In this document: piece after piece, positions 46,346-53,559 of the stretch | Position numbering within the stretch: the first letter of the stretch is position 1 | Layout: each line of letters begins with the position of its first letter | IMG/VR virus record: IMGVR_UViG_3300038954_000089 | Location: 1 to 58,938 of that record | Strand: one strand, 5' to 3' | Length of the DNA stretch: 58,938 nt | DNA from: a virus | The notes under the pieces: generated by a model | Database searches by the model: none | The model's input: only the letters and a program-made list of their open reading frames with translations | Told to the model about the DNA's origin: nothing | Made by a program: the position numbers and the translations under genes

Positions 46346-46874
46346 AACAGACAACAGCCATTTTGAGCACAAGGTCAAAATAAGACTTGATAATCTTCCA
46401 AGTTCAAAAGAAATATCTGTCTTGGATTGCTTCCATGGCGATGGAAAGATATGGTCTGAAATAAAGAGACGTGCTAACATTCAAATAAATGTTGTCGGAA
46501 TAGACAAAAAAAACAATAAAAACGGCGCCATGGTTGGCGATAACATAAAAGTTATGCGCTCAATCGATTTGAATAAGTTTGATGTAATAGACCTCGATGC
46601 CTACGGGAGCCCTTTTAAACAACTTTTTGTTTTGTTTGAAAAAAAATACAAAGGCACTGTATATTTTACATCTATTCAGACTATGCAAGGCAATCTCCCA
46701 TTGGGGCTTTTGACATCACTAGGGTTTACAAAAAAGATGATTCAAAAATGCCCCACCTTGTTTTCAAGGAATGGATTTGAAAAGCTAAAAAAATATTTGT
46801 CCATGAATGGAGTAACCTTCATTAAGCACTATTCTTTTGGTCGGAAACATTACGGTTGTTTTTCGATACTTTAA
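46335..46874 (+). CDS. SAM-dependent methyltransferase, Trm1-like
   Basis: About 179 residues from the GTG at 46335; a TTG at 46293 would overlap more. Motif I is VLDCFHGDGKIW, an acidic motif II follows VVGIDKK, and motif IV is DLDAYGSPF, close to the DLDPFGSP of Trm1 tRNA guanine-26 methyltransferases. Later SFGRKHYG. The gene is strongly AT-rich compared with its neighbours, so it was probably acquired recently. The substrate is unknown. Confidence 0.6.
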   Translation: MPTKTDNSHFEHKVKIRLDNLPSSKEISVLDCFHGDGKIWSEIKRRANIQINVVGIDKKNNKNGAMVGDNIKVMRSIDLNKFDVIDLDAYGSPFKQLFVLFEKKYKGTVYFTSIQTMQGNLPLGLLTSLGFTKKMIQKCPTLFSRNGFEKLKKYLSMNGVTFIKHYSFGRKHYGCFSIL

Positions 46875-47085
46875 ACACTTGATTTTATTTACGAATAAAA
46901 ACTTGGCATCAGTTAAGCTATATGGTTCACATTTTTCAGGAAAAATCAAATTGAAAACAGATATTTACAATGCAGGTTTAAACGGTCGTAAAAAACACCG
47001 AATACCAAACCATAGGGCGGTATAAAAAGATTGATTACAAGCGATTCTACGGGGTTTGTTTTTTTTAATAGTACGTTGAATTTAC
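46875..47085 (+). other. AT-rich non-coding stretch
   Basis: No convincing gene: a 62-codon frame (46837-47025) is Lys/Asn/His-rich, overlaps the preceding gene and lacks a ribosome site. The DNA is AT-rich like the methyltransferase before it and ends in a strong promoter. Confidence 0.5.
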
Positions 47086-47114
47086 TTGAAATTTATATCA
47101 ATATGGTTTATAAT
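47086..47114 (+). promoter_or_regulatory. Strong promoter before the radical SAM and terminase genes
   Basis: -35 TTGAAA (47086-47091), a 17-base spacer and a perfect -10 TATAAT (47109-47114), the best consensus promoter in the window. The start should lie near 47121, at the first base of the folded leader. Confidence 0.8.
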
Positions 47115-47117
47115 TAT

Positions 47118-47184
47118 GGATGGAATAGGGTAGCTCCCGAAAAGCAAGTGTCCTGGCTTGTCTGTCCATCCATTAACCCAGGAC
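47118..47184 (+). promoter_or_regulatory. Pseudoknotted leader RNA (riboswitch-like)
   Basis: GGATGGA (47118-47124) pairs with TCCATCC (47165-47171). Inside, GCAAG/CTTGT (47144-47148 with 47157-47161) closes a loop whose GTCCTGG (47150-47156) pairs perfectly with CCAGGAC (47178-47184). AGGAGG of the next gene begins 11 bases later. Stem-in-stem plus loop pairing beside a ribosome site is the layout of translational riboswitches or autoregulatory elements. It matches no class known to me. Confidence 0.55.
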
Positions 47185-47206
47185 AAACAACTACAGGAGG
47201 TTGAAA

Positions 47207-47938
47207 ATGGGTATAATTTACACACCGAGAGGCAGGGCGCAGGAATATTCACCTTTGGCGGCTAATTTGTTTTCAGGATGCGTCCATGGATGCAAGTATT
47301 GTTATGCTCCGGCTTGTTTGAGGCGAAAGCCGGAAGATTTCCACGGAAAAACTATTGTCAGGAAAGATGTTCTCGATATTATTGAAAAGGACTTGAAGAA
47401 AATTCAACCCAGCCTTTTTGATGACGATTTACCGCCAGTTTTGCTTTGTTTTACGACTGATCCGTATCAGCCGAACGAAAGTAAAGAAATCACACGACAG
47501 GCTTTAGAGCTTTTCAGGTGGTACGATTACCCATTCCAGGTATTGACCAAGGGCGGCATGAGGGCGGCGCTGGATTTTGATTTATTCTCAGGAAAAGACG
47601 CTTTTGCGTCAACCCTTACCTTTTTAGATGAATCTTTGTCAAAAGAGTGGGAACCTTTCGCCGCGAGTCCATCCGACAGGATTGAGGCCATAAAACTTGC
47701 GAAACAAAAAGGCATCCATACATGGGTATCGTTTGAGCCGGTTCTTGATGCTGATCAAGTTTTTCAGCTTTATGAAGCCACAAAGGATTTTGTCGATCTT
47801 TATAAGGTCGGGAAATGCTCTGGCACATATTCCAATGTAATAGATTGGGCCGCATTCGCCGGAGAAATTATTCGTCGAATGGAAGATGATGGCAAAAACT
47901 ATTACATCAAAAATGATCTTAGGAAGCACATAGAATAA
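47207..47938 (+). CDS. Radical SAM protein (spore photoproduct lyase-like)
   Basis: The 243-residue product has the iron-sulfur motif C25-x3-C29-x2-C32 (CVHGCKYC), followed by LCFTTDPYQPNE, FQVLTKGG and TWVSFEPVLD, as in SplB-like/Rv2578c-type radical SAM proteins found in phages. AGGAGG lies 7 bases before the ATG. It could repair DNA lesions, in line with the dimer glycosylase at 27433, but other reactions are possible. It is coupled to the terminase genes. Confidence 0.78.
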   Translation: MGIIYTPRGRAQEYSPLAANLFSGCVHGCKYCYAPACLRRKPEDFHGKTIVRKDVLDIIEKDLKKIQPSLFDDDLPPVLLCFTTDPYQPNESKEITRQALELFRWYDYPFQVLTKGGMRAALDFDLFSGKDAFASTLTFLDESLSKEWEPFAASPSDRIEAIKLAKQKGIHTWVSFEPVLDADQVFQLYEATKDFVDLYKVGKCSGTYSNVIDWAAFAGEIIRRMEDDGKNYYIKNDLRKHIE

Positions 47939-48312
47939 TGCCTGCTGGAAGGCCGAAAAAACAAATCAACCTCGACGAAGCGGCGAAGCTGTGTAGCCTG
48001 CAATGTACCCTTTCCGAAATCGCCGGCTTTTTTGGTATCGATGAAGACACCGTACAGGCCAGGATAAGAGATGCTGGATATGACAATTTTTCGGCCTTCT
48101 ATAAAAAGCATTCCCACGGCGGGAAAATAAGTCTCAGGAGAAATCAGTTTAAGCTATCTGAGAAGAGCGCGGCCATGGCCATTTGGCTCGGCAAGCAATA
48201 TCTATGGCAATCTGATTATCCGAATCAAGAATTTGATGAAGAGATGGATGATGGTTTTTTTGACGCCTTGAACGACACCGCGCAGGAAGTGTTCGACGAT
48301 GGCGACGAATAA
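47938..48312 (+). CDS. Terminase small subunit
   Basis: The 124-residue product starts with PAGRPKKQINLDEAAKLCSLQCTLSEIAGFFGI, an HTH typical of small terminase subunits. An acidic end (QEFDEEMDDGFFDALND) would bind the large subunit. It sits right before TerL and overlaps it by 14 bases. Confidence 0.85.
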   Translation: MPAGRPKKQINLDEAAKLCSLQCTLSEIAGFFGIDEDTVQARIRDAGYDNFSAFYKKHSHGGKISLRRNQFKLSEKSAAMAIWLGKQYLWQSDYPNQEFDEEMDDGFFDALNDTAQEVFDDGDE

Positions 48313-50632
48313 GCGAGATCAAGCCCGTCCATTCAAGTGGGGGACGTTATCCCGGAAAGCCAAGCAGGCGCTTACCTGGTGGGTTGATTCGTCGCCGCAT
48401 CGGCACAAGGATATTTTTATCGCCGATGGTGCGGTCCGGTCGTCGAAATCCTTGTGTGTTTCATCTGCTTTTGTCGATTGGGCGATGGAGCGGTTTTCCG
48501 GGGAGTTGTTCGGTATGGCAGGTAAGACCATCGGATCATTTCGTCAAAATGTTCTGCGGGATTTAAAGCGCGTTATGGTTGGGCGGGGGTACACGTTCAA
48601 GGACCGGCGATCCGAGAACGTTTTGGAAGTATCCAAAGGCCGCCGTGTCAATGAATTTGAAATATTCGGCGGGAAAGATGAAGCAAGCCAGGATTTGATC
48701 CAGGGGCGGACGCTGGCCGGTTTTCTCGGTGACGAGGCAGCTCTTTATCCGCAGTCGTTTCTGAAGCAGGCGATGGCGCGATGCTCGGTTGACGGATCGA
48801 AAATATGGTTGACGTGCAATCCTGGACCGCCGCAGCACCCAATCAAAAAAGAGTTGATCGACCGTGCCAAAGAGTTGAATCTGCTTCATATCCACTTTAC
48901 CCTCGATGACAACCTCACCTTAACGGAATCCATCAAGAATCGGTACAAAGCACTGTATTCCGGTCTTTTTTTTAAGCGGTTCATTCTTGGCCTATGGGTC
49001 ATGGCCGACGGAATCATTTATGATATGTTCGATCCAGACCGGCATATAGTTGATGATGTGGATTTGACGGGATGGAATCAGCTTATATCCGGTGTCGATT
49101 ATGGCATCGGAAACCCGACAACATGGGATGAAACATGGACGGACGGTGAACGGTTCCACGTTGCGCGGGAATATTATCATTCATCCGGTGTGACCGGACG
49201 GCAGATGACGGATGATGAATATGCGGATGAATTCGATGCTTTCTGGGGAGAAAGACGGCCGGACAAGGTTTACATCGACCCGTCGGCCGCGTCGCTGAAA
49301 TTGGCATTGCAGAACCGTGGATATTCGATATTTTCAGCGGACAATGACGTGCTGGAGGGGATCAAGTATGTATCGACGCTTTTGCATACCGGAAAATTGA
49401 CGTTTTCACCGAGTTGCCACAACCTGATTGAGGAAATGGGTTCATATATTTGGGACGCCAATGCCCAAAAGCGCGGAGAAGATAAGCCGTTGAAGGCGAT
49501 GGACCATTGTTTTGCGGCTGGAACTATGGTCGAAACAATCAATGGAGAGGTGCCGATAGAAGAGATAGTGGAGGGCGACTTGGTTTTAACGTCGCAAGGG
49601 TTCAAGAACGTTTTGTCTTCTGGCATAACGTCAAAAAATGCAGAGGTATTCGATTTCTTGATGCCTAACGATACAGTTTTAATTGCAACAAAAGGACACC
49701 CGGTGTATACTGAATGCAATGGATTTGTTGAAATATCAAACCTTAAAAAGGGGGATGTTTTAAAATGCCTTTGCAAGCAGAAACACAGGAGTTTAACGGA
49801 ATCGTGTATAGACGTTATCCAGAATCAGAAACAATGTCAGATCGGCGGTATTTTAGGTGTAATTCAAACCATTTTGAAAAGGGCTTACGATATTTGCATC
49901 GAGACATTTGGAAGTTTCATTACGGAGAAATACCGAATGGACACCATATCCACCACATCGATGGGGACTTTTCAAATAACTCCATCGAAAACTTACGGCT
50001 TGTCCATGCCTCTGAGCACTTATCAGAACACGGAAAGAAAGGGTGGGAAAATAGGATCGAAGAAGGGCTTAAACGTCTCGAAGAAATCAGGCCGCTTGCC
50101 GCTAAGTGGCATAGCAGCGAAGAAGGTAAAAAATGGCATTCTGAACATGCCAAAAAAGTTTTTGGCAATCTTCCGTATAGACGGTCGTCGTGTGAGGTTT
50201 GCGGGAAAGAATACGAAACAAAGAGACCGGATTTGTCAAGATTTTGCTCCAATAACTGCAAATCAAAATTCAGGAGAATGTCAGGCATTGACGACATTGC
50301 AAGGCAATGTAAAAGATGTGGGAAAGAGTTTGTTATTAACAAATACAGCAAGACGATCTTTTGTTCAGGCCGTTGTGCAAAAAAATATCATTGGGGAAAA
50401 TAAGCGAACGGCAACGGTTTACAATTTGACTGTTGATAATTGCCCGGAGTTTTTTGCCAATGGGGTATTGGTTCATAATTGTCAGGATCGCACTCGCTAC
50501 GCCCTATTTTCGCATTCTGGCAAATGGGCAAGAACTCCTCTTTCATACGCCGGAGCGGATCAAGGCCAAACAGCGACCACTCGGAAAGATGGCAAGCAAC
50601 GACCTACCCGCAGAATGCGAGGATTGAGATAA
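48299..50632 (+). CDS. Terminase large subunit precursor containing an intein
   Basis: A 777-residue precursor. The N-extein (1-403) has Walker A GAVRSSKS (44-51), Walker B-like FLGDEAALY (about 145), then nuclease motifs SGVDYG (about 265) and KVYIDPSAAS. The intein covers residues 404-727. The C-extein (728-777) starts CQDRTRYALF, completing the nuclease motif AMDH-CQD. Splicing would leave a 453-residue enzyme, normal for phage terminases. A separate HNH gene lies inside the intein in another frame. Confidence 0.92.
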   Translation: MATNKRDQARPFKWGTLSRKAKQALTWWVDSSPHRHKDIFIADGAVRSSKSLCVSSAFVDWAMERFSGELFGMAGKTIGSFRQNVLRDLKRVMVGRGYTFKDRRSENVLEVSKGRRVNEFEIFGGKDEASQDLIQGRTLAGFLGDEAALYPQSFLKQAMARCSVDGSKIWLTCNPGPPQHPIKKELIDRAKELNLLHIHFTLDDNLTLTESIKNRYKALYSGLFFKRFILGLWVMADGIIYDMFDPDRHIVDDVDLTGWNQLISGVDYGIGNPTTWDETWTDGERFHVAREYYHSSGVTGRQMTDDEYADEFDAFWGERRPDKVYIDPSAASLKLALQNRGYSIFSADNDVLEGIKYVSTLLHTGKLTFSPSCHNLIEEMGSYIWDANAQKRGEDKPLKAMDHCFAAGTMVETINGEVPIEEIVEGDLVLTSQGFKNVLSSGITSKNAEVFDFLMPNDTVLIATKGHPVYTECNGFVEISNLKKGDVLKCLCKQKHRSLTESCIDVIQNQKQCQIGGILGVIQTILKRAYDICIETFGSFITEKYRMDTISTTSMGTFQITPSKTYGLSMPLSTYQNTERKGGKIGSKKGLNVSKKSGRLPLSGIAAKKVKNGILNMPKKFLAIFRIDGRRVRFAGKNTKQRDRICQDFAPITANQNSGECQALTTLQGNVKDVGKSLLLTNTARRSFVQAVVQKNIIGENKRTATVYNLTVDNCPEFFANGVLVHNCQDRTRYALFSHSGKWARTPLSYAGADQGQTATTRKDGKQRPTRRMRGLR
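49508..50479 (+). mobile_element. Intein in the terminase nuclease motif
   Basis: A 324-codon intein with block A CFAAGTMVET (Cys1), block B with TKGHPVYT, and block F ending VYNLTVDNCPEFFANGVLVHN before Cys+1. His-Asn at the end and Cys on both sides indicate standard class 1 splicing. The middle (about residues 90-300 of the intein) has no endonuclease in this frame; it is the shadow of the HNH gene at 49765-50403. Confidence 0.92.
49765..50403 (+). CDS. HNH homing endonuclease nested in the intein in another frame
   Basis: The 212-residue product has a classical HNH domain (YLHRDIWKFHYGEIPNG, HHIHHIDGDFSNNSIENLRLVHASEH) and two C-terminal treble-clef zinc sites (CEVCGKEY...FCSNNCK and CKRCGKEF...FCSGRCA). 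Its frame differs from the terminase-intein frame, and both stay open for 639 bases. AAGGGGGAT lies about 10 bases before the ATG, so it can be translated on its own. It would cut intein-free terminase genes and spread the intein. Confidence 0.9.
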   Translation: MPLQAETQEFNGIVYRRYPESETMSDRRYFRCNSNHFEKGLRYLHRDIWKFHYGEIPNGHHIHHIDGDFSNNSIENLRLVHASEHLSEHGKKGWENRIEEGLKRLEEIRPLAAKWHSSEEGKKWHSEHAKKVFGNLPYRRSSCEVCGKEYETKRPDLSRFCSNNCKSKFRRMSGIDDIARQCKRCGKEFVINKYSKTIFCSGRCAKKYHWGK

Positions 50633-52041
50633 TGGGTATCCGTCAACGCATAGCGCGACTACTTGCACCCAACCTGATCGAGCGGAAAGAACTTGACGCC
50701 ATTGTTGCGGAAAAGGTTTTGCAAGCGCAACAGGCCATCCCGGCTTTCCGTGATTACGACAAAAACAATCAGGGATTCAGGCCGCTATCGGGCATTGAGG
50801 GACATAAACGGGACCTGTCGCCGATCTCCCAAACGCAGATGATTGAGTCGGCATATTACTATTTCGACACGTCCGGGCTCGTGAGGCGATTTATCCGGGA
50901 TACTCGGAACTTCACGGTGGGGAAGGGGTTCGAGTGGAGGGTCGAAAACGACACAGAAGACGGCCAAGCCCGGCAGGTATTGGTTGATTTTTGGGATTCG
51001 TTTTACAACGGTTGGGGCCGTCTTTTCGATGAGCGGATCGACACATGGTATTTGCTCGGCGAGATCGCACTCGCAATCGACGTGAATAAATTTAATGGGT
51101 CCGTCACGATATCTGACATCGATCCGGCGAACATTAACGATGTGCTGACGGTTCGGTCATTCCCAGGAATACCAGCGGCGCTTGAATTGGCAGGATCGCG
51201 GACATCTGTTAATAAGGCCGTGGTCCGTGAGGACCTCCAACCAACGTCGCGTACATACAAGCGGCTGGTCGGGGAGGTGTTTTTCGAGGCGCTAAACAAG
51301 ACGCCGACTGCATCCCGTGGACGGTCTGATCTGCTGACGGTTTTCGATTTTATCGATTCTTTGGAGCAGGGGCTTTTCGATGAATTGGATCGGTCCCGGT
51401 TTATGAAAAACTTTATCTGGGACATCACAATTGAAGGTGCCACCCAAGCAGAGATCGACGAATATGCCGCAAAGCAGGGGCCGCCTGACCCAGGGTCTGG
51501 GCGGTACCACAATGAGCGAGTTAAGTGGGAGGCGGTTACACCGGATTTGAAAGCGGCCGACAACAAAGCCCTGTATGATACGATCAAGAGCTATGTCGCC
51601 GCTTCACAAAATCGCCCTGACTCATGGCTCGGCGGAGGCGGGAAAGCCTATCAGACAGAGGCCGATTTGATGGGCGAGCCGACTTTTATGGATCTGGAAT
51701 CCCGTCAGAACAGGAATAAACTTTTCCTCCATGACATGGCGCGGTACGTTATCGATCAGGCTGTGATTCACAAGGCGATCCCGAACGGCGATTACAAGAT
51801 CAGCGTTGACACGCCGGATTTGTCGAAAAAAGACATTGCTTCCGTTGCATCGGCATTGCCTCAGTTGTCTAATGCCCTGTCGATGGCCGTAGAGCAGGGA
51901 TGGTGCAGGCGCGAAACGGCAACCCGGATATGGGCGTCACTCGCCAGCGAGACGGGCGTTGACGTGGACCCGGAGGCTGAAATTGAAGCACAACCGGAAC
52001 CAGGCAGCGGAGAAGAACAGGTTACGAAGGACTATCAATGA
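50632..52041 (+). CDS. Portal protein
   Basis: A 469-residue product between terminase and head morphogenesis genes. Portal-type segments are visible: RKELDAIVAEKV, FIRDTRNFTVGKGFEWRV (wing/stem region), RGRSDLLTVFDFIDSLEQ and FLHDMARYVIDQAVIHK. The start at 50632 shares a base with the TerL stop (TAATG). The protein forms the dodecameric channel of the head. Confidence 0.88.
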   Translation: MGIRQRIARLLAPNLIERKELDAIVAEKVLQAQQAIPAFRDYDKNNQGFRPLSGIEGHKRDLSPISQTQMIESAYYYFDTSGLVRRFIRDTRNFTVGKGFEWRVENDTEDGQARQVLVDFWDSFYNGWGRLFDERIDTWYLLGEIALAIDVNKFNGSVTISDIDPANINDVLTVRSFPGIPAALELAGSRTSVNKAVVREDLQPTSRTYKRLVGEVFFEALNKTPTASRGRSDLLTVFDFIDSLEQGLFDELDRSRFMKNFIWDITIEGATQAEIDEYAAKQGPPDPGSGRYHNERVKWEAVTPDLKAADNKALYDTIKSYVAASQNRPDSWLGGGGKAYQTEADLMGEPTFMDLESRQNRNKLFLHDMARYVIDQAVIHKAIPNGDYKISVDTPDLSKKDIASVASALPQLSNALSMAVEQGWCRRETATRIWASLASETGVDVDPEAEIEAQPEPGSGEEQVTKDYQ

Positions 52042-52190
52042 TCGATGACGATCCGGTCCGTTGCTGCTATTGCGGGAAAATATTGGCCGTTGAAGTTGTT
52101 TTTTGGGTCGGCGAAAAGCCCTATTGCATTGATTGCGCGACGAATAAGGGGTTTTCAGTTTCTTATTTAATCGGTGGGAAAATGGTTTAA
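52038..52190 (+). CDS. Small zinc-ribbon protein
   Basis: A 50-residue product with CCYCGKI and YCIDCAT pairs. It overlaps the portal stop by ATGA. No family is recognised. Confidence 0.55.
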   Translation: MIDDDPVRCCYCGKILAVEVVFWVGEKPYCIDCATNKGFSVSYLIGGKMV

Positions 52191-52202
52191 TATGGAGGCA
52201 TT

Positions 52203-52346
52203 ATGCCATAACAAAGGAAAGATGAATCGAAAAACGAATATATCAGCAGATCTGTAGAGATTAGGCAACAGGAAAATCCTAACGAGGATCGTAGCCAATC
52301 TGTAGCAATATGTTCAAGTATGTATGACCAGAAAACGGGTAAATAG
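52203..52346 (+). pseudogene. Small phage gene with an in-frame ochre codon at position 3
   Basis: ATG-CCA-TAA (52203-52211) is followed in the same frame by QRKDESKNEYISRSVEIRQQ and SQSVAICSSMYDQKTGK up to TAG 52344-52346. The pattern KDES-x(2)-EYISR(C) ... RSQSVAIC belongs to small proteins or domains common near phage head genes. TGGAGGCATT precedes the ATG. One stop codon thus seems to silence an otherwise intact gene; no later start codon fits. Confidence 0.6.
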
Positions 52347-53231
52347 GTGCTTTCCACTTTCCGAACAGTTAGACAAGCTGAAAACCCACGTCAAGCGGCA
52401 TATGATGCCAAGCTGGCAGATCTGACCGGCAAAGCTCAGGATTATGTTGAATCGCAAGTTACCGGCGTTCTGGATCTGCTGCGGGCCGCACAAAAGGATG
52501 TTTTATCCGCTGTTGCTGGTACGGATTGGGATACATATCACAACGCGGAACGGAAAAAAGCCATTGAGGAGGCAATCAAAACATTTGAGGCCAAAGCAAA
52601 AGATTTTGTCTCCGAATCCCAAAGGGAATTGATCGACGCCGGCATTGATATTATAGATGAACCGATGGCCGCCGCTGGCGTTGACGTCAAAACAAAACTG
52701 CCGGCATTCCCTCCGGAAAATTTGAATATCATGGTCGAATACTCGGCGGATTTGATAACAAATGTTTCGGATGACGCGATAACAAAAATCAATGGCGTTA
52801 TCAGTCGGGCGATCACAGGCGGGCTGACGCTGCAAGAGGCCATCGACCAGATAGGCCGCAACCTGGACTCACCGGGCGTTTTCCGGTCCATCGCCAATCG
52901 GGCCGAATTCATAGCCCGCACAGAGATGGCCAGAGTTAACAATGCGGCACGTCAAGCGCGGGCAAATCAATTATCTGGGATGTTCCCGGAGTTGAACCCA
53001 CAAAAAAAATGGATTCACTCAGGAAAACCAAAAAAGACCCGCCGGCGGAATCACTACAAGGTTGACGGTGAGATCGTGCCGGTCGATGAAAAGTTTTCAA
53101 ACGGGATCGACTATCCGCACGCTCCGGGACTGCCGGCGAAAGAGGTTGTGAATTGCGGATGCACCCATGTCCTTGTCATGGATTGGGATGCGGCCGGGAA
53201 GGATTTTCCAGCATTTGAAAAATTAATATAA
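52347..53231 (+). CDS. Mu F/SPP1 gp7-like head morphogenesis protein
   Basis: A 294-residue product (GTG start directly after the previous stop). The C-terminal domain shows the Mu F pattern: FIARTEMARVNNAARQARAN, KKWIHSG, VPVDEKFSNGIDYPHAPG, then EVVNCGCTHV. These minor head proteins bind the portal and take part in capsid assembly or DNA ejection. Confidence 0.85.
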   Translation: MLSTFRTVRQAENPRQAAYDAKLADLTGKAQDYVESQVTGVLDLLRAAQKDVLSAVAGTDWDTYHNAERKKAIEEAIKTFEAKAKDFVSESQRELIDAGIDIIDEPMAAAGVDVKTKLPAFPPENLNIMVEYSADLITNVSDDAITKINGVISRAITGGLTLQEAIDQIGRNLDSPGVFRSIANRAEFIARTEMARVNNAARQARANQLSGMFPELNPQKKWIHSGKPKKTRRRNHYKVDGEIVPVDEKFSNGIDYPHAPGLPAKEVVNCGCTHVLVMDWDAAGKDFPAFEKLI

Positions 53232-53286
53232 CATATTTGCAATTTTAATACATTTGTGAGATAAACGAAAAAAGGAGATTTCTATC

Positions 53287-53547
53287 ATGGATGAAAAAGA
53301 CGATAAACGCGGGCGCAAGAAAGAGAGCCTGTTCGACAAGGCGCTGAAAGCCTACGGGATTACAAGCGGCCATGTCCTTGGTGATTCCGTCGAGCATGAC
53401 GGCGCCGTGACTTTCGTAACGACCGGCGGGAGAAAAATCACGTTTCAGGATGGCGACCAACCGGCAAGAATTCCGTGGCCGATGTTGACCGGAGAGCCGC
53501 CGGAAATGGAACGCGGCGGGCTTACGGCTGGTAAAAAGCAGAAATAG
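53287..53547 (+). CDS. Small head-region protein
   Basis: An 86-residue, basic product (KKESLFDKALKAYGITSGHVL). AAAAGGAG precedes the ATG. It lies between the Mu F-like and capsid genes. No family is recognised. Confidence 0.6.
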   Translation: MDEKDDKRGRKKESLFDKALKAYGITSGHVLGDSVEHDGAVTFVTTGGRKITFQDGDQPARIPWPMLTGEPPEMERGGLTAGKKQK

Positions 53548-53559
53548 AGGTGCTAAACA

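Noticed and set aside
46837-47025. 62-codon plus-strand frame in AT-rich DNA
   Set aside because: No ribosome site, overlaps the methyltransferase end and has shadow-like composition.
47118-47184. HDV-like or other self-cleaving ribozyme
   Set aside because: The stems interleave as in HDV, but there is no P3 hairpin between them and no hammerhead core (CUGANGA/GAAA). A leader pseudoknot is a better description.
14085-47200. tRNA genes
   Set aside because: Hairpin-rich intergenic stretches were read for a T-loop (GGTTCGAATCC-like) and acceptor pairing; none fits.
50479-50631. Extended portal N-terminus
   Set aside because: It lies inside the terminase C-extein frame and reads unlike a portal; the ATG at 50632 fits by TAATG coupling.
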